From Phocaeicola coprophilus (GTDB taxonomy: Bacteria > Bacteroidota > Bacteroidia > Bacteroidales > Bacteroidaceae), in the NCBI GenBank assembly GCA_016900015.1, contig JACJJM010000012.1, positions 1 through 64,000 on the forward strand: a DNA stretch of 64,000 nucleotides. The letters are read 5' to 3'. Of this stretch, positions 12,052 through 22,391 are shown piece by piece. The translations under genes were made by a program, and so were the position numbers. Each line of letters begins with the position of its first letter. The stretch's first letter is position 1. Below the pieces are notes generated by a model. It did not search any database, was not told the DNA's origin, and was given only the letters and a program-made list of their open reading frames with translations.

Positions 12052-15000
12052 TTATTCCAGATTGATGCTCAAGGCCAGACCTCTCAACTCATGCAGCAAC
12101 ACATTGAGTGATTCAGGAATGCCCGGAGTAGGCATCGGCTCACCTTTCACAATGGCTTCATAAGCCTTGGAACGTCCGACGACATCATCGGATTTAATGG
12201 TCAAAATCTCCTGCAAGATATGTGCGGCACCAAAGGCTTCAAGTGCCCAGACCTCCATTTCTCCGAAACGCTGACCACCAAACTGTGCCTTACCACCAAG
12301 CGGCTGTTGAGTAATCAGTGAGTACGGGCCGATGGAACGAGCGTGCATCTTATCTTCAACCATGTGACCAAGCTTCAACATGTAGGTCACACCGACAGTA
12401 GCCTGCTGGTCGAATGCTTCACCTGTACCGCCATCATACAATGTGGTCTTTCCGTAGCGCGGCAAACCGGCCTTGTCTGTCCATTCGTTCAAATCGTCCA
12501 AGGTCGCACCATCAAAAATCGGAGTGGCAAACTTAACGCCCAATTCGCGACCGGCACGTCCCAAAACTGCTTCAAACACCTGACCGATGTTCATACGTGA
12601 AGGCACACCCAAGGGATTCAACACAATATCGACCGGCGTTCCATCAGCCAAGAATGGCATATCTTCCTGACGGACGATGCGCGACACGATACCTTTGTTA
12701 CCGTGACGTCCGGCCATCTTGTCACCGACACCAATCTTACGTTTTTTAGCCACATAGACCTTCGCCATCTGAACAATGCCGGCGGGAAGCTCGTCACCGA
12801 TGGTGATGGCAAACTTCTTACGTTTCAGTTCAGCATCGAGTTCTTTATATTTTTTCAAGAAGTTGATGATCAAATCACGAATCATGCCGCTCTTGCGCTC
12901 ATCAGCAACCCACTTACTAAGCTGCACAGAAGTATAATCCAACGCTTCCAAATCACGACGGGTAAACTTCGCACCCTTGGCTATGACCTCAGTTCCCATG
13001 TAGTCCTTCACACCCTCAGAAACCAAGTCTTCAGTCAGTGTCAGCAATTTATCAACCAGGATCTTCTTCAAATCTGCAACTTTAGCTTCAAACTCTTCAT
13101 CTATCTTAGGCAAAAGAGCTTTGTCTGCCATCTTCGAGCTACGTGTCTTTATCGCACGGGAGAACAAACGCTTGTCAATGACAACGCCTTTCAACGAAGG
13201 TGAAGCCTTCAATGAAGCATCTTTCACATCACCAGCCTTATCTCCAAAAATCGCACGAAGCAACTTCTCTTCAGGCGAAGGATCGGACTCGCCTTTCGGA
13301 GTAATCTTGCCAATCAGAATATCTCCCGGCTCAATGCGAGCTCCAATGCGTACGATACCATTTTCATCCAAGTCTTTGGTCGCATCTTCACTGACGTTGG
13401 GGATGTCAGAAGTAAGCTCTTCCATGCCTCGCTTAGTTTCGCGGACTTCCAAAGAGAATTCTTCCACATGCACAGAAGTCAAGATGTCTTCACGAACAAC
13501 ACGTTCGTTCAGCACAATGGCATCCTCATAGTTGTATCCTTTCCAAGGAATATAGGCAACCAGCAAGTTTTTACCTAATGCCAACTCACCTTTCTCCGTA
13601 GAATAACCTTCCGTGAGGATGTCACCTTTCTTCACACGTTGACCTTTGTCACAGATCGGACGCAAGTCAATAGTCATATTCTGGTTCGTTCTGCGGAACT
13701 TGGGTATACGATATTCCTTCAAAGCCGGTTCAAAGCTTACGAACTCTTCATCCGGAGTTCTGTCATATAAGATACGGATCGTAGTTGCATCTACATAATC
13801 TATGACACCTTCTCCTTCTGCCGTAATCTGGGTACGAGAGTCTTCACAAAGCTGACGCTCGATGCCTGTGCCGACAATCGGAGCTTCAGTTCTCAACAAA
13901 GGAACAGCCTGGCGCATCATGTTCGATCCCATCAACGCACGGTTCGCGTCATCATGCTCCAAGAATGGAATCAAAGAAGCTGCGATAGAAGCAATTTGCT
14001 GAGGAGAGACGTCCATCAATTCCACCTGGTCAGGCTCTACGACAGGATAATCTGCATCGCGACGAGCCTTAATCTTACTACGGATAAACGTTCCATCATC
14101 ATTCAACGGAGCATTACCCTGAGCTATAATCTTATCCTCCTCTTCTTCGGCCGTCAGATAAACGATATGGTCATTGTCAAGATCCACTTTACCACTTCCA
14201 ACTTTGCGGTACGGAGTTTCGATAAAGCCAAGATCATTGATCTTTGCATACACACACAACGAAGAAATCAGACCAATGTTCGGTCCTTCAGGCGTTTCAA
14301 TCGGGCACAGACGTCCATAGTGTGTATAGTGCACGTCACGCACCTCAAATCCGGCACGGTCACGAGACAAACCGCCAGGACCCAAGGCCGACAGACGACG
14401 TTTGTGAGTGATTTCAGCCAATGGATTCGTCTGATCCATGAACTGCGACAAAGCATTCGTACCGAAGAAGGAATTGATTACCGAAGAAATCGTTTTCGCG
14501 TTAATCAAATCCGTCGGGGTGAACACTTCATTATCACGTACATTCATGCGCTCACGAATGGTACGCGACATACGAGCCAAACCGATGGCAAACTGATTGG
14601 CGAGCTGCTCACCAACCGTACGCACACGACGATTGCTCAAGTGGTCAATATCATCAACTACAGCTTTAGAATTAACTAATTCAATCAAGTATTTGATGAT
14701 TTCGATAATATCTTCTTTCGTAAGCACTCTCACATCCATATCCGTAGAGAGATTCAGCTTACGATTAATTCTATAACGACCTACATCACCGAGGTCATAT
14801 CTTTTTTCAGAAAAGAAAAGGTTGTTGATAACCTCACGAGCACTCGCATCATCAGCCGGGTCTGCGTTACGCAACTGACGATAAATATAAAGGATTGCTT
14901 CCTTCTCCGAGTTGCTCGGGTCTTTTTGGAGCGTATTGAATATGATAGAATAATCCGACTGATTTGCCTCTTCCTTATGAATCAAGACTGTGGGCACACC

Positions 15001-15864
15001 AGATTCAATAATCTCATCAATATGCTCCTGCTCGAGTATCGTTTCACGGTCGATAATCACTTCATTACGTTCGATAGAAACGACCTCGCCTGTATCCTCG
15101 TCTACAAAATCTTCCACCCATGTCTTCAACACACGAGCAGCCAATTTACGACCAATATATTTCTTCAGATTTGTCTTGTTGACCTTAACCTCTTCAGCCA
15201 GATTGAAAATCTCAAGAATATCCTTGTCGTTTTCAAAACCGATAGCTCTCAACAGGGTTGTTACGGGCAACTTCTTCTTACGATCAATGTATGCATACAT
15301 CACATTATTTATGTCTGTTGCAAACTCAATCCAAGAGCCCTTAAACGGAATGATACGTGCCGAATAGAGTTGCGTACCATTCGCATGTACACTTTGCCCA
15401 AAGAACACACCCGGTGAACGATGCAATTGTGAGACAACAACACGTTCTGCACCGTTGATGATGAAAGTACCATTATCGGTCATATAAGGAATAGGACCGA
15501 GAAAGACATTTTCTATCACGGTGTCAAAATCCTCATGATCCGGATCGGTACAATATAATTTCAGCTTTGCTTTCAACGGCACACTATATGTCAGCCCGCG
15601 TTCCAAACATTCTGCGATGGAATAACGAGGCGGGTCAATATAGTAGTCTAGGAACTCAAGAACAAAATTGTTTCTTGTGTCAGCAATAGGAAAATTTTCC
15701 GCAAACACTTTATACAACCCATCGTTCTTACGCATTTCAGGAGGCGTATCCAGTTGCAAAAAGTCACGGAATGACTTCAATTGTACTTCCAAGAAATCCG
15801 GATAAGGCATCGGATTTTTGATAGAAGCAAAATTAACTCGTTGATTTACAGTATTTGAAGACAT
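12052..15864 (-). CDS. rpoB: DNA-directed RNA polymerase subunit beta
   Basis: 1270 residues, the usual Bacteroidetes length. It starts [17 protein letters not shown]. The rifampicin-binding region reads [20 protein letters not shown] followed by [20 protein letters not shown], the wild-type-looking sequence at the common resistance positions. The C-terminus has [20 protein letters not shown]. Together with RpoC it forms the catalytic core. Upstream lies rplL, separated by a strong attenuator-like hairpin; downstream rpoC. Confidence 0.98.
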   Translation of the reverse strand: MSSNTVNQRVNFASIKNPMPYPDFLEVQLKSFRDFLQLDTPPEMRKNDGLYKVFAENFPIADTRNNFVLEFLDYYIDPPRYSIAECLERGLTYSVPLKAKLKLYCTDPDHEDFDTVIENVFLGPIPYMTDNGTFIINGAERVVVSQLHRSPGVFFGQSVHANGTQLYSARIIPFKGSWIEFATDINNVMYAYIDRKKKLPVTTLLRAIGFENDKDILEIFNLAEEVKVNKTNLKKYIGRKLAARVLKTWVEDFVDEDTGEVVSIERNEVIIDRETILEQEHIDEIIESGVPTVLIHKEEANQSDYSIIFNTLQKDPSNSEKEAILYIYRQLRNADPADDASAREVINNLFFSEKRYDLGDVGRYRINRKLNLSTDMDVRVLTKEDIIEIIKYLIELVNSKAVVDDIDHLSNRRVRTVGEQLANQFAIGLARMSRTIRERMNVRDNEVFTPTDLINAKTISSVINSFFGTNALSQFMDQTNPLAEITHKRRLSALGPGGLSRDRAGFEVRDVHYTHYGRLCPIETPEGPNIGLISSLCVYAKINDLGFIETPYRKVGSGKVDLDNDHIVYLTAEEEEDKIIAQGNAPLNDDGTFIRSKIKARRDADYPVVEPDQVELMDVSPQQIASIAASLIPFLEHDDANRALMGSNMMRQAVPLLRTEAPIVGTGIERQLCEDSRTQITAEGEGVIDYVDATTIRILYDRTPDEEFVSFEPALKEYRIPKFRRTNQNMTIDLRPICDKGQRVKKGDILTEGYSTEKGELALGKNLLVAYIPWKGYNYEDAIVLNERVVREDILTSVHVEEFSLEVRETKRGMEELTSDIPNVSEDATKDLDENGIVRIGARIEPGDILIGKITPKGESDPSPEEKLLRAIFGDKAGDVKDASLKASPSLKGVVIDKRLFSRAIKTRSSKMADKALLPKIDEEFEAKVADLKKILVDKLLTLTEDLVSEGVKDYMGTEVIAKGAKFTRRDLEALDYTSVQLSKWVADERKSGMIRDLIINFLKKYKELDAELKRKKFAITIGDELPAGIVQMAKVYVAKKRKIGVGDKMAGRHGNKGIVSRIVRQEDMPFLADGTPVDIVLNPLGVPSRMNIGQVFEAVLGRAGRELGVKFATPIFDGATLDDLNEWTDKAGLPRYGKTTLYDGGTGEAFDQQATVGVTYMLKLGHMVEDKMHARSIGPYSLITQQPLGGKAQFGGQRFGEMEVWALEAFGAAHILQEILTIKSDDVVGRSKAYEAIVKGEPMPTPGIPESLNVLLHELRGLALSINLE

Positions 15865-15904
15865 CTGCTAATGAATTTGTAGAACTTAATTTAATTATAG
15901 ACAC

Positions 15905-15943
15905 AAAAAGGTTAAGAACCCCCATATAGCGGGGTTCTTAACC
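15905..15943 (-). terminator. attenuator-like hairpin between rplL and rpoB
   Basis: A perfect 13-bp stem (GGTTAAGAACCCC at 15910-15922, its complement at 15931-15943) has an 8-base loop and, on the minus strand, a following TTTTT. That is the form of an intrinsic terminator, placed inside the L10-L12-beta-beta' operon. In E. coli a partial terminator at the same place lowers rpoBC expression relative to the ribosomal proteins; the same role is inferred here. Confidence 0.75.
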
Positions 15944-15969
15944 GAGTTACCTGATTACTCAGGCTATTC

Positions 15970-16347
15970 TTATTTAAGTTCAACTTCAGCTCCAGCGTCT
16001 TCCAAAGTTTTCTTCAAAGATTCAGCTTCGTCCTTAGAAAGACCAGCTTTCAATGTGCTAGGAGCACCGTCTACCAAGTCTTTAGCTTCTTTCAAGCCAA
16101 GACCGCAAGCTTCCTTCACAGCTTTTACGACTTGTAATTTAGCTGCACCAGCGCTCTTCAATACAACATCGAATGAAGTTTTTTCTTCAGCAGCAGCTGC
16201 ACCACCAGCAGCAGGACCAGCAGCAACGGCTACGGCTGCAGCAGCAGGTTCAATACCATATTCTTCTTTAAGGATAGTTGCAAGTTCATTAACTTCTTTT
16301 ACTGTCAAGTTAACTAATTGTTCTGCAAAAGCTTTCAAATCTGCCAT
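15970..16347 (-). CDS. rplL: 50S ribosomal protein L7/L12
   Basis: 125 residues with an N-terminal dimerisation domain ([26 protein letters not shown]), an Ala/Gly-rich hinge (about residues 36-55) and the conserved C-terminal factor-binding domain ([35 protein letters not shown]). It forms the ribosomal stalk with L10, which is encoded 43 bases upstream. Confidence 0.98.
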   Translation of the reverse strand: MADLKAFAEQLVNLTVKEVNELATILKEEYGIEPAAAAVAVAAGPAAGGAAAAEEKTSFDVVLKSAGAAKLQVVKAVKEACGLGLKEAKDLVDGAPSTLKAGLSKDEAESLKKTLEDAGAEVELK

Positions 16348-16390
16348 TTTTGTATGATTTTAATTGTTTATTACTAATTGATTTTGATAA

Positions 16391-16909
16391 TTATTCGGGT
16401 CTTTCACCAAGAGTCTTAAGAACTCCGTGAAGGGTGTTACCACCTGATTGAAGAGCAGAAATAACGTTCTTCGCAGGAGATTGCAACAAAGCAACAATCT
16501 CGGCGATAACTTCGTTCTTGCTCTTGATATTGGAAAGAGTATCCAACTGATCAGCTCCGACATAGAAGCTTTCCTCAGCATAAGCTGCCTTCAGGCCAGG
16601 GATACCATCTTTCGAAACCTTCTTGATTAACTTAGCCGGCACATTAGCCACGTTGCAGAACAACACAGCAGTAGTACCCTTCAAGCAATCATACAGCGGA
16701 GAAAAATCTACATCCATGCTTTCAAGAGCCTTGTGAAGCAATGTGTTCTTCACAACGACCATCTTGATTTCCTGTTTGTAGCACTCTCTTCTCAAAGCAG
16801 CAGTTTGAGCAGCTGTCATTGCGGTTACATCAACCAAGTAGAAATGAGCGTATTCCTTTACCTTGTCAGCAAGCTGATTTATAATCAAACTTTTATCTTC
16901 CTTTCTCAT
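16391..16909 (-). CDS. rplJ: 50S ribosomal protein L10
   Basis: 172 residues, starting MRKEDKSLIINQLADKVKEY. The N-terminal rRNA-binding domain and the C-terminal helix that carries L7/L12 dimers (AEIVALLQSPAKNVISALQS) are present. The gap to rplA is only 17 bases, so there is no room for the long L10 leader seen in some other bacteria. Confidence 0.97.
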   Translation of the reverse strand: MRKEDKSLIINQLADKVKEYAHFYLVDVTAMTAAQTAALRRECYKQEIKMVVVKNTLLHKALESMDVDFSPLYDCLKGTTAVLFCNVANVPAKLIKKVSKDGIPGLKAAYAEESFYVGADQLDTLSNIKSKNEVIAEIVALLQSPAKNVISALQSGGNTLHGVLKTLGERPE

Positions 16910-16926
16910 GATTCCTCCTTAATAAA

Positions 16927-17625
16927 TTAGTTTTCCTCTATCGTTTTCGGGTCAACCTTAATACCCGGACTCATAGTACTTGAAAGATAAATACTCTTGA
17001 TATATGTACCTTTAGCTGCAGAGGGTTTCAGTTTAATAATAGTAGCCAAGAATTCCTTTGCATTCTCGCGGATAGCATCGCTTGAGAACGAAATCTTGCC
17101 GATAGAAGCGTGAACAATACCGCTCTTATCAACTTTGAAGTCTATCTTACCTTGCTTAACTTCCTTGACAGCTTTAGCAACATCCATAGTCACAGTACCA
17201 CTCTTCGGATTCGGCATCAATCCACGAGGACCGAGAATACGACCGAGCGCACCGATTTTACCCATAATAGACGGCATCGTGATGATTACATCCACATCAG
17301 TCCATCCACCTTTGATCTTTTCGATATATTCATCAAGACCAACATAGTCGGCACCAGCTTCTTTTGCAGCGGCTTCAGCATCCGGTGTACACAGGACAAG
17401 GACTCTTGTAACCTTACCTGTACCATGGGGAAGTGAAACGACACCTCTCACCATTTGGTTCGCTTTACGCGGGTCTACACCTAGACGTACGTCGATATCC
17501 AATGAAGCGTCAAACTTAGTAAAAGTCACTTCTTTTACCAACTCAGAAGCCTCTTTCAGTGAGTATGCTTTCCCTGCTTCAATTTTCGATGCTGCCAACT
17601 TTTGATTTTTCGTCAGTTTACCCAT
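16927..17625 (-). CDS. rplA: 50S ribosomal protein L1
   Basis: 232 residues, with the L1 signature region ([19 protein letters not shown]) and N-terminal [16 protein letters not shown]. It binds 23S rRNA at the E-site stalk and in many bacteria represses its own operon. It starts 15 bases after the rplK stop, so the two are co-transcribed. Confidence 0.98.
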   Translation of the reverse strand: MGKLTKNQKLAASKIEAGKAYSLKEASELVKEVTFTKFDASLDIDVRLGVDPRKANQMVRGVVSLPHGTGKVTRVLVLCTPDAEAAAKEAGADYVGLDEYIEKIKGGWTDVDVIITMPSIMGKIGALGRILGPRGLMPNPKSGTVTMDVAKAVKEVKQGKIDFKVDKSGIVHASIGKISFSSDAIRENAKEFLATIIKLKPSAAKGTYIKSIYLSSTMSPGIKVDPKTIEEN

Positions 17626-17640
17626 TTTAATTGAAGTTTA

Positions 17641-18084
17641 TTAGTTATTACCCGGGAAATCCCCTTTAATTGTGATACCCATACTTCTAGCTGTTCCGGC
17701 AACCATCGTCATGGCTGTCTCGACAGTGTAGCAGTTCAAGTCGACCAACTTATCCTGAGCAATCGCGCGTACTTGATCCCAAGTCAGCTCAGCCACCTTC
17801 TTACGGTTCGGTTCTGCAGAACCACCCTTAATCTTGGCAGCTTCCAGCAATTGGATTGCTACAGGAGGAGTCTTGATTACGAAATCAAAAGACTTGTCCG
17901 TGTAGTAGGTTATAATCACAGGTAAAACCTTACCTGCTTTGTCCTGGGTTCTGGCGTTGAATTGCTTGCAAAACTCCATGATGTTGATTCCCTTAGAACC
18001 CAATGCAGGGCCGACGGGAGGTGATGGATTTGCAGCGCCTCCTTTAATCTGTAATTTGATTAGTCCAGCAACTTCTTTAGCCAT
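17641..18084 (-). CDS. rplK: 50S ribosomal protein L11
   Basis: 147 residues. The Pro-rich N-terminal switch region ([20 protein letters not shown]) and the C-terminal rRNA-binding domain ([30 protein letters not shown]) are both typical. It binds the GTPase-associated centre of 23S rRNA. It lies between nusG and rplA in the standard order. Confidence 0.98.
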   Translation of the reverse strand: MAKEVAGLIKLQIKGGAANPSPPVGPALGSKGINIMEFCKQFNARTQDKAGKVLPVIITYYTDKSFDFVIKTPPVAIQLLEAAKIKGGSAEPNRKKVAELTWDQVRAIAQDKLVDLNCYTVETAMTMVAGTARSMGITIKGDFPGNN

Positions 18085-18141
18085 TTTCTTATTGTTTTAT
18101 ATATTTGTTATTGTAAAGAACGACATACGTAACAGAATACG

Positions 18142-18678
18142 TCATTCTTTTTCCACTTGCATAAAGCCTAATTCAAGCGGGGTCTTCCGCCCGAATATCT
18201 TAACCATCACTTTCAGCTTCTTCTTTTCGCTGTTGACCTCTTCTATCAAGCCACTAAAGCCGCTGAACGGGCCCTCGGTCACCTTGACAGTCTCACCGAC
18301 TTCGTAGGGGATGTTGTCATCCATTTCGGGTTGGCCGTCGACAATGCCCAAGATTCTGTTCACCTCTGCAGCTCTCAATGGTGTCGGATTATCCATCCCG
18401 CCCAAAAAGCCGATCACATTAGGAGTATTTCTCAAGTGATGGGCGACTTCACCCACCAAAGCTGCTTCCACCAGCACGTATCCGGGAAGATAACTTCTTT
18501 CTTTCACAATCTTTTTGCCATTGCGAACCTGATACACTTTTTCTGTTGGAATCAATACCTGAGATACATACTCGCCCAGATCGCTGTTCCGGATATCTGC
18601 TTCGAGATATTCCTTAACCTTGCTTTCTTTTCCACTCACAGCACGCAGCACGTACCATTTCTTTTCAACCTCAGACAT
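18142..18678 (-). CDS. nusG: transcription termination/antitermination factor NusG
   Basis: 178 residues, with an N-terminal NGN domain ([31 protein letters not shown]) and a C-terminal KOW domain ([20 protein letters not shown]). It binds RNA polymerase across the cleft and links it to Rho or the ribosome. It is preceded by secE with an 11-base gap, the usual secE-nusG pair. Confidence 0.98.
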   Translation of the reverse strand: MSEVEKKWYVLRAVSGKESKVKEYLEADIRNSDLGEYVSQVLIPTEKVYQVRNGKKIVKERSYLPGYVLVEAALVGEVAHHLRNTPNVIGFLGGMDNPTPLRAAEVNRILGIVDGQPEMDDNIPYEVGETVKVTEGPFSGFSGLIEEVNSEKKKLKVMVKIFGRKTPLELGFMQVEKE

Positions 18679-18689
18679 ACTTTTCTAGA

Positions 18690-18881
18690 TTAATGTGGGT
18701 AGACGAGTTCCATAACCCATTGAAAGAGAGAATCCATAGCGAAAACCACCAGTGCGATGAGCAGGGAAGCATATAAAACAACTACCGCACTGTTAGTAAG
18801 TTCTGAACGAGTTGGCCAAGACACTTTATGGACAAGTTCGTCATAAGATTCCTTACAATAATTCACTAAACTCTTAAACAT
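18690..18881 (-). CDS. secE: preprotein translocase subunit SecE
   Basis: 63 residues, the short one-helix form. An amphipathic stretch with the conserved KVSWPTRSEL is followed by one membrane helix (about residues 31-55). It clamps SecY in the translocon. It lies between tRNA-Trp and nusG. Confidence 0.96.
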   Translation of the reverse strand: MFKSLVNYCKESYDELVHKVSWPTRSELTNSAVVVLYASLLIALVVFAMDSLFQWVMELVYPH

Positions 18882-18899
18882 ATTCTATTTTGCTTTTAG

Positions 18900-18972
18900 C
18901 ACGGGAAGAGAGGCTCGAACTCCCGACACCCGGTTTTGGAGACCGGTGCTCTACCAACTGAGCTATTCCCGT
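18900..18972 (-). tRNA. tRNA-Trp (CCA anticodon)
   Basis: On the minus strand the 7-bp acceptor ACGGGAA pairs with TTCCCGT, the D-arm is AGCTCAGTTGGTAGAGC, and the anticodon loop is CTCCAAA (anticodon CCA). The T-loop is GTTCGAGCC. The discriminator base is G and the 3' CCA is not encoded. It sits between tuf and secE, as in many bacteria. Confidence 0.96.
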
Positions 18973-18976
18973 AAAC

Positions 18977-19003
18977 AAGCTCCCGGCTGAAAGTCGGGAG
19001 CTT
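18977..19003 (-). terminator. hairpin between tuf and tRNA-Trp
   Basis: AAGCTCCCG (18977-18985) and CGGGAGCTT (18995-19003) pair perfectly around a 9-base loop. On the minus strand the stem is followed by GTTTACGGG, a poor T-run that leads straight into tRNA-Trp. It could be a weak terminator of tuf or a processing site that frees the tRNA. Confidence 0.55.
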
Positions 19004-19024
19004 ATCTATTTATAATCTTATCAA

Positions 19025-20218
19025 TTAGTCAAGGATTTCAGTAATCTGACCAGCACCTACCGTACGTCCACCTTCACGGATAGCGAAGCGCAAACCTACG
19101 TTCAATGCAACCGGATAAATCAACTCAACAGTGATGGTTACGTTATCACCCGGCATTACCATTTCAGTTCCTTCCGGCAAGGTGATTTCACCTGTACAGT
19201 CCATCGTACGGAGGTAGAACTGAGGACGATATTTGTTGTGGAACGGAGTGTGACGACCACCTTCTTCTTTCTTCAAGATATAAACCTCTGCTTTGAATTT
19301 AGAGTGAGGTTTAACCTGACCCGGGTGGCAAAGTACCATACCACGTTTGATTTCGTTCTTGTCGATACCGCGGAGCAACAGACCTACGTTATCACCAGCT
19401 TCACCTTGATCCAACAGTTTGCGGAACATTTCCACACCGGTTACGACAGTTTTCTTGTCTTCACCCAAACCAAGGATTTCAACTTCGTCGCCAACTTTTA
19501 CGACACCAGTTTCAATACGGCCAGTAGCAACAGTACCACGACCAGTGATTGAGAACACGTCTTCAACCGGCATCAAGAAAGGCTTTTCAGTGTCACGCGG
19601 AGGCAGAGGAATCCAAGTATCAACAGCATCCATCAGATCCATAATCTTGTCTTCCCACTCTTTTACGCCATTCAATGCACCAAGTGCAGAGCCACGGATA
19701 ATAGGAGTATTATCGCCATCGAAATCGTAGAATGAAAGCAACTCACGCATTTCCATTTCTACCAATTCCAACATTTCCTCATCATCAACCATATCGCATT
19801 TGTTCAGGAATACAACCAAACGAGGAACGTTTACCTGACGAGCCAACAAGATGTGCTCACGAGTTTGAGGCATCGGGCCATCAGTAGCAGCAACTACAAT
19901 GATAGCACCATCCATCTGAGCTGCACCAGTTACCATGTTCTTCACATAGTCGGCGTGTCCCGGACAGTCTACGTGTGCATAGTGGCGATTAGCAGTTTCA
20001 TACTCAACATGAGAAGTATTGATAGTAATACCACGTTCCTTCTCTTCCGGAGCGTTATCAATTTGATCGAAAGACTTGATTTCGTCAGCCTTTGTAAATC
20101 CTCTTTCTGCCAACACTTTGGTAATAGCAGCTGTCAAGGTTGTCTTACCGTGGTCAACATGGCCGATAGTACCAATGTTCACATGCGGTTTGGTGCGTTC
20201 AAATTTCTCTTTAGCCAT
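19025..20218 (-). CDS. tuf: translation elongation factor Tu
   Basis: 397 residues. The GTPase motifs are GHVDHGKTT (P-loop), DCPGHADYV (G3) and NKCDMVDD (G4). Domains 2 and 3 are complete, ending [13 protein letters not shown]. It delivers aminoacyl-tRNA to the ribosome. It is encoded directly behind four tRNA genes, the same arrangement as the E. coli thrU-tyrU-glyT-thrT-tufB cluster. Confidence 0.98.
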   Translation of the reverse strand: MAKEKFERTKPHVNIGTIGHVDHGKTTLTAAITKVLAERGFTKADEIKSFDQIDNAPEEKERGITINTSHVEYETANRHYAHVDCPGHADYVKNMVTGAAQMDGAIIVVAATDGPMPQTREHILLARQVNVPRLVVFLNKCDMVDDEEMLELVEMEMRELLSFYDFDGDNTPIIRGSALGALNGVKEWEDKIMDLMDAVDTWIPLPPRDTEKPFLMPVEDVFSITGRGTVATGRIETGVVKVGDEVEILGLGEDKKTVVTGVEMFRKLLDQGEAGDNVGLLLRGIDKNEIKRGMVLCHPGQVKPHSKFKAEVYILKKEEGGRHTPFHNKYRPQFYLRTMDCTGEITLPEGTEMVMPGDNVTITVELIYPVALNVGLRFAIREGGRTVGAGQITEILD

Positions 20219-20270
20219 AGCTTTATTATTTTTATCGATTAGTAATTCAAATACAAATGCTTATTACTCG

Positions 20271-20342
<72 letters not shown>

Positions 20343-20358
20343 GACTATACCCGAAAAG

Positions 20359-20431
20359 AGCGGAAGACGGGACTCAAACCCGCGACCCTCAGCTTGGAAG
20401 GCTAATGCTCTATCGACTGAGCTACTTCCGC
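20359..20431 (-). tRNA. tRNA-Gly (TCC anticodon)
   Basis: On the minus strand the acceptor GCGGAAG pairs with CTTCCGC. The anticodon loop is CTTCCAA (TCC), and the T-arm contains GTTTGAGTC. It is third in the Thr-Tyr-Gly-Thr group. Confidence 0.95.
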
Positions 20432-20439
20432 AATTTCAG

Positions 20440-20522
20440 TGGGCAAAGATGGATTCGAACCACCGAAGGCGTAAGCCAGCAGATTTACAGTCTGCCCCAT
20501 TTGGCCACTCTGGTATTTGCCC
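20440..20522 (-). tRNA. tRNA-Tyr (GTA anticodon)
   Basis: 83 bases with a long variable arm (class II), as expected for Tyr. The acceptor GGGCAAA pairs with TTTGCCC, the anticodon loop is CTGTAAA (GTA), and the T-loop is GTTCGAATC. The discriminator is A. Confidence 0.96.
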
Positions 20523-20571
20523 GTCCGCATTCTTCCACCTTATATATATAGAAGAAATGCTTTTTTTCTTG

Positions 20572-20645
20572 AGCCTCTTGTCGGATTCGAACCAACGACC
20601 CCGAGATTACAAATCACGTGCTCTGGCCAACTGAGCTAAAGAGGC
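20572..20645 (-). tRNA. tRNA-Thr (TGT anticodon)
   Basis: The acceptor GCCTCTT pairs with AAGAGGC, the D-arm is AGCTCAGTTGGCCAGAGC, the anticodon loop is TTTGTAA (TGT), and the T-loop is GTTCGAATC. The anticodon stem has one T-T mismatch. It is the first gene of the tRNA-tuf transcript. Confidence 0.94.
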
Positions 20646-20657
20646 TTTTTCAATTTA

Positions 20658-20687
20658 AGCCGTTCCACCAAGGCTGGTGAAACGGCT
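20658..20687 (-). other. hairpin between hpf and the tRNA cluster
   Basis: Arms of 13 bases (AGCCGTT..CACCA and its complement) with one mismatch surround a 4-base loop. It could end the hpf transcript, but the T-run after it is poor, and the predicted start of the tRNA-tuf transcript falls within it. Confidence 0.5.
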
Positions 20688-20688
20688 G

Positions 20689-20718
20689 CAAATTTAGACA
20701 TTTATTTTGAAACACAAA
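20689..20718 (-). promoter_or_regulatory. promoter of the tRNA-tuf operon
   Basis: On the minus strand TTTG (20715-20718), 18 bases, then TAAATTTG (20689-20696): an exact match to the Bacteroides consensus. It is followed about 44 bases later by tRNA-Thr(TGT). Confidence 0.7.
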
Positions 20719-20735
20719 AACATTTGTGCTGTTTT

Positions 20736-21035
20736 TTACTTACCGCGTTGTTTTTCTTTAAATTTCTCCAATTGTTTAGCCAACGCATCCAAACTTAAAT
20801 CTACAGCTTCTTCAAATGTGTCGCACACCTTCTCGGCATACAAGTCTGAATTAGGAACATAGACTTTAATTCCTGCCTCTTTATTTTTTGCCGTCTCAGG
20901 TTTCACGACCTTCAATGACACCTCTACCTTTCTTATTTCATCGCAATACTTTTCTAATTTTGCTGCTTTCTTCTGGATAAAAGCTTGTAACTGCTCCGAA
21001 GCATCAAAATGAATTGATTGAATTCTAATTTCCAT
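20736..21035 (-). CDS. hpf: ribosome hibernation-promoting factor, short form (HPF/RaiA family)
   Basis: 99 residues with the HPF/RaiA fold: MEIRIQSIHFDASEQLQAFIQ, the EKYCDEIRKVEVSLKV strand-helix, and the basic, helical end (DLSLDALAKQLEKFKEKQRG). It binds the 30S subunit and inactivates ribosomes in slow growth. It has only the N-terminal domain, not the C-terminal dimerisation domain of long HPF. The recombinase gene ends 15 bases upstream, so the two share a transcript. Confidence 0.9.
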   Translation of the reverse strand: MEIRIQSIHFDASEQLQAFIQKKAAKLEKYCDEIRKVEVSLKVVKPETAKNKEAGIKVYVPNSDLYAEKVCDTFEEAVDLSLDALAKQLEKFKEKQRGK

Positions 21036-21050
21036 ATAAACCTCCTTTTT

Positions 21051-21944
21051 TTACGCTCTGGGATGAGCCTGTTTATAAATTTGTTTGAGTTCCTCAAAAG
21101 TCGTGTGCGTGTATATCTCTGTAGTGTTCAGACTTTCATGCCCCAGCAACTCCTTCACCACTTCCAAATTGGCATTGTGATTCAACAACGACGTGGCAAA
21201 CGTGTGCCTGAGCACGTGCGGACTACATTTCTTCAACGTAACGACTTCTGACAATCGTTTCTTTACCACACTTTCTACGAGCTGGCAATACATCCGGTCA
21301 CCGTTAGGCTTCACGAAAAACGCGCCCGAACTGCGCACCGGGACCGCCACATCTCTTAATCGGACATAAGCGGCAAAGTCTTGATGCAACTCATCTCCGA
21401 AAGGTATCAAACGCTGTTTGTTCCTCTTTCCTGTCACCTTCACAATCCTTGCCTCCATGTCGACGTCCTTGTCGTCCAAGCCAATCAGCTCCGACAGGCG
21501 CATGCCTGTCACATAAAACGTCTCCACAATCAGGCGGTCGCGCACCCCTACGAAGTCATCGTCCGCCGGCTTGTCATTAAGGAGCCTGTCCATGTCCTGC
21601 TCTTTCACAAAAGAGGGCAAGGGCTTTTTCTTCTTAGGCCCCTTCAAGTTCTGCACCGGACTCCGCTTCAGCAATCCGCGAAGGAGCAGAAACCGATAGA
21701 ACGAGCGCAGGGCACTCAGCTTCCGATTCACCGAAGTTGCCGTATAGGACTCATCCATCAGACTTGTCACCCATTGGCGAACAATGTCCACGTCGATAGC
21801 CGTCCACGTCAACCCCGCATCCAGGTTTGTAAAGTAGACTTCGAATTGCCGCAAGTCATCCTCGTAACTTTGCACAGTCCGCGAGGAATAATTACGTTCC
21901 ACCCGAAGATAATCCAAGAAAGAATCTACCAACATATGAATCAT
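21051..21944 (-). CDS. tyrosine recombinase, XerC/XerD type
   Basis: 297 residues. The N-terminal SAM-like core-binding domain (FLDYLRVERNYSSRTVQSYE) is followed by the catalytic domain with Arg in TGMRLSELIGL, HVLRHTFAT (His and Arg), LLGHESL (His) and the nucleophile Tyr in TTEIYTH. The length and the intact active site match the housekeeping recombinases that resolve chromosome dimers. Its place between rpsU and hpf, with no phage or island genes around, supports that role over an integrase of a mobile element. Whether it is XerC or XerD cannot be decided here. A second ATG three codons in (MLVDSF) is an equally good start. Confidence 0.85.
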   Translation of the reverse strand: MIHMLVDSFLDYLRVERNYSSRTVQSYEDDLRQFEVYFTNLDAGLTWTAIDVDIVRQWVTSLMDESYTATSVNRKLSALRSFYRFLLLRGLLKRSPVQNLKGPKKKKPLPSFVKEQDMDRLLNDKPADDDFVGVRDRLIVETFYVTGMRLSELIGLDDKDVDMEARIVKVTGKRNKQRLIPFGDELHQDFAAYVRLRDVAVPVRSSGAFFVKPNGDRMYCQLVESVVKKRLSEVVTLKKCSPHVLRHTFATSLLNHNANLEVVKELLGHESLNTTEIYTHTTFEELKQIYKQAHPRA

Positions 21945-22006
21945 TGCTTAATTCAGCAACGAATATATGGAAATTAGATTATAAATTCAAGAAAATCGCG
22001 AAATAA

Positions 22007-22198
22007 TTATTCCTCTATTTGCTGAAGCTTCTGAACGTAAATGGCGCGTTCCATTTTAAGTCTTTTAATCACAGACGGTTTGTCATACTGTTGTCTGTTT
22101 CTTAATTCCTTAATCACACCAGTCTTTTCAAATTTTCTTTTAAACTTCTTCAGCGCTTTTTCAATGTTTTCGCCTTCTTTTACAGGTACTACAATCAT
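22007..22198 (-). CDS. rpsU: 30S ribosomal protein S21
   Basis: 63 residues: MIVVPVKEGENIEKALKKFK, then the basic stretch typical of S21 (KRLKMERAIYVQKLQQIEE). It binds near the platform of the 30S subunit. It has its own promoter at 22255-22285 and is followed by the recombinase gene after 62 bases. Confidence 0.95.
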   Translation of the reverse strand: MIVVPVKEGENIEKALKKFKRKFEKTGVIKELRNRQQYDKPSVIKRLKMERAIYVQKLQQIEE

Positions 22199-22254
22199 TT
22201 TGTTTTTTGTTTTTATAGAGTTAGTTAATAATTACATGCATTGCAAAGTGGGCG

Positions 22255-22285
22255 CAAAAATACATATAGTTTCCTTATTTACAAA
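22255..22285 (-). promoter_or_regulatory. promoter of rpsU
   Basis: On the minus strand TTTG (22282-22285), 19 bases, then TATTTTTG (22255-22262), an exact consensus match. The leader to the ATG would be about 50 bases. Confidence 0.7.
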
Positions 22286-22314
22286 ACATTCCTTCCAATT
22301 TTCTGCAAAGTGGA

Positions 22315-22358
22315 GACAAAAAAGGCTCCCCTTCGTCCTTTCCGGAAGAAGGGGAGCC
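22315..22358 (-). terminator. intrinsic terminator of mdh
   Basis: GGCTCCCCTTC and GAAGGGGAGCC pair perfectly over 11 bp; on the minus strand a TTTTTT run follows. It starts about 33 bases after the mdh stop. Confidence 0.85.
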
Positions 22359-22391
22359 TCCTATCTTGAATCGATGTGTGCCGAATCGTCC

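Noticed and set aside
21051-21944. Integrase of a mobile element
   Set aside because: Length, intact catalytic residues and place between rpsU and hpf fit a housekeeping Xer recombinase; no attachment repeats or phage genes are near, and the tRNAs close by are intact.
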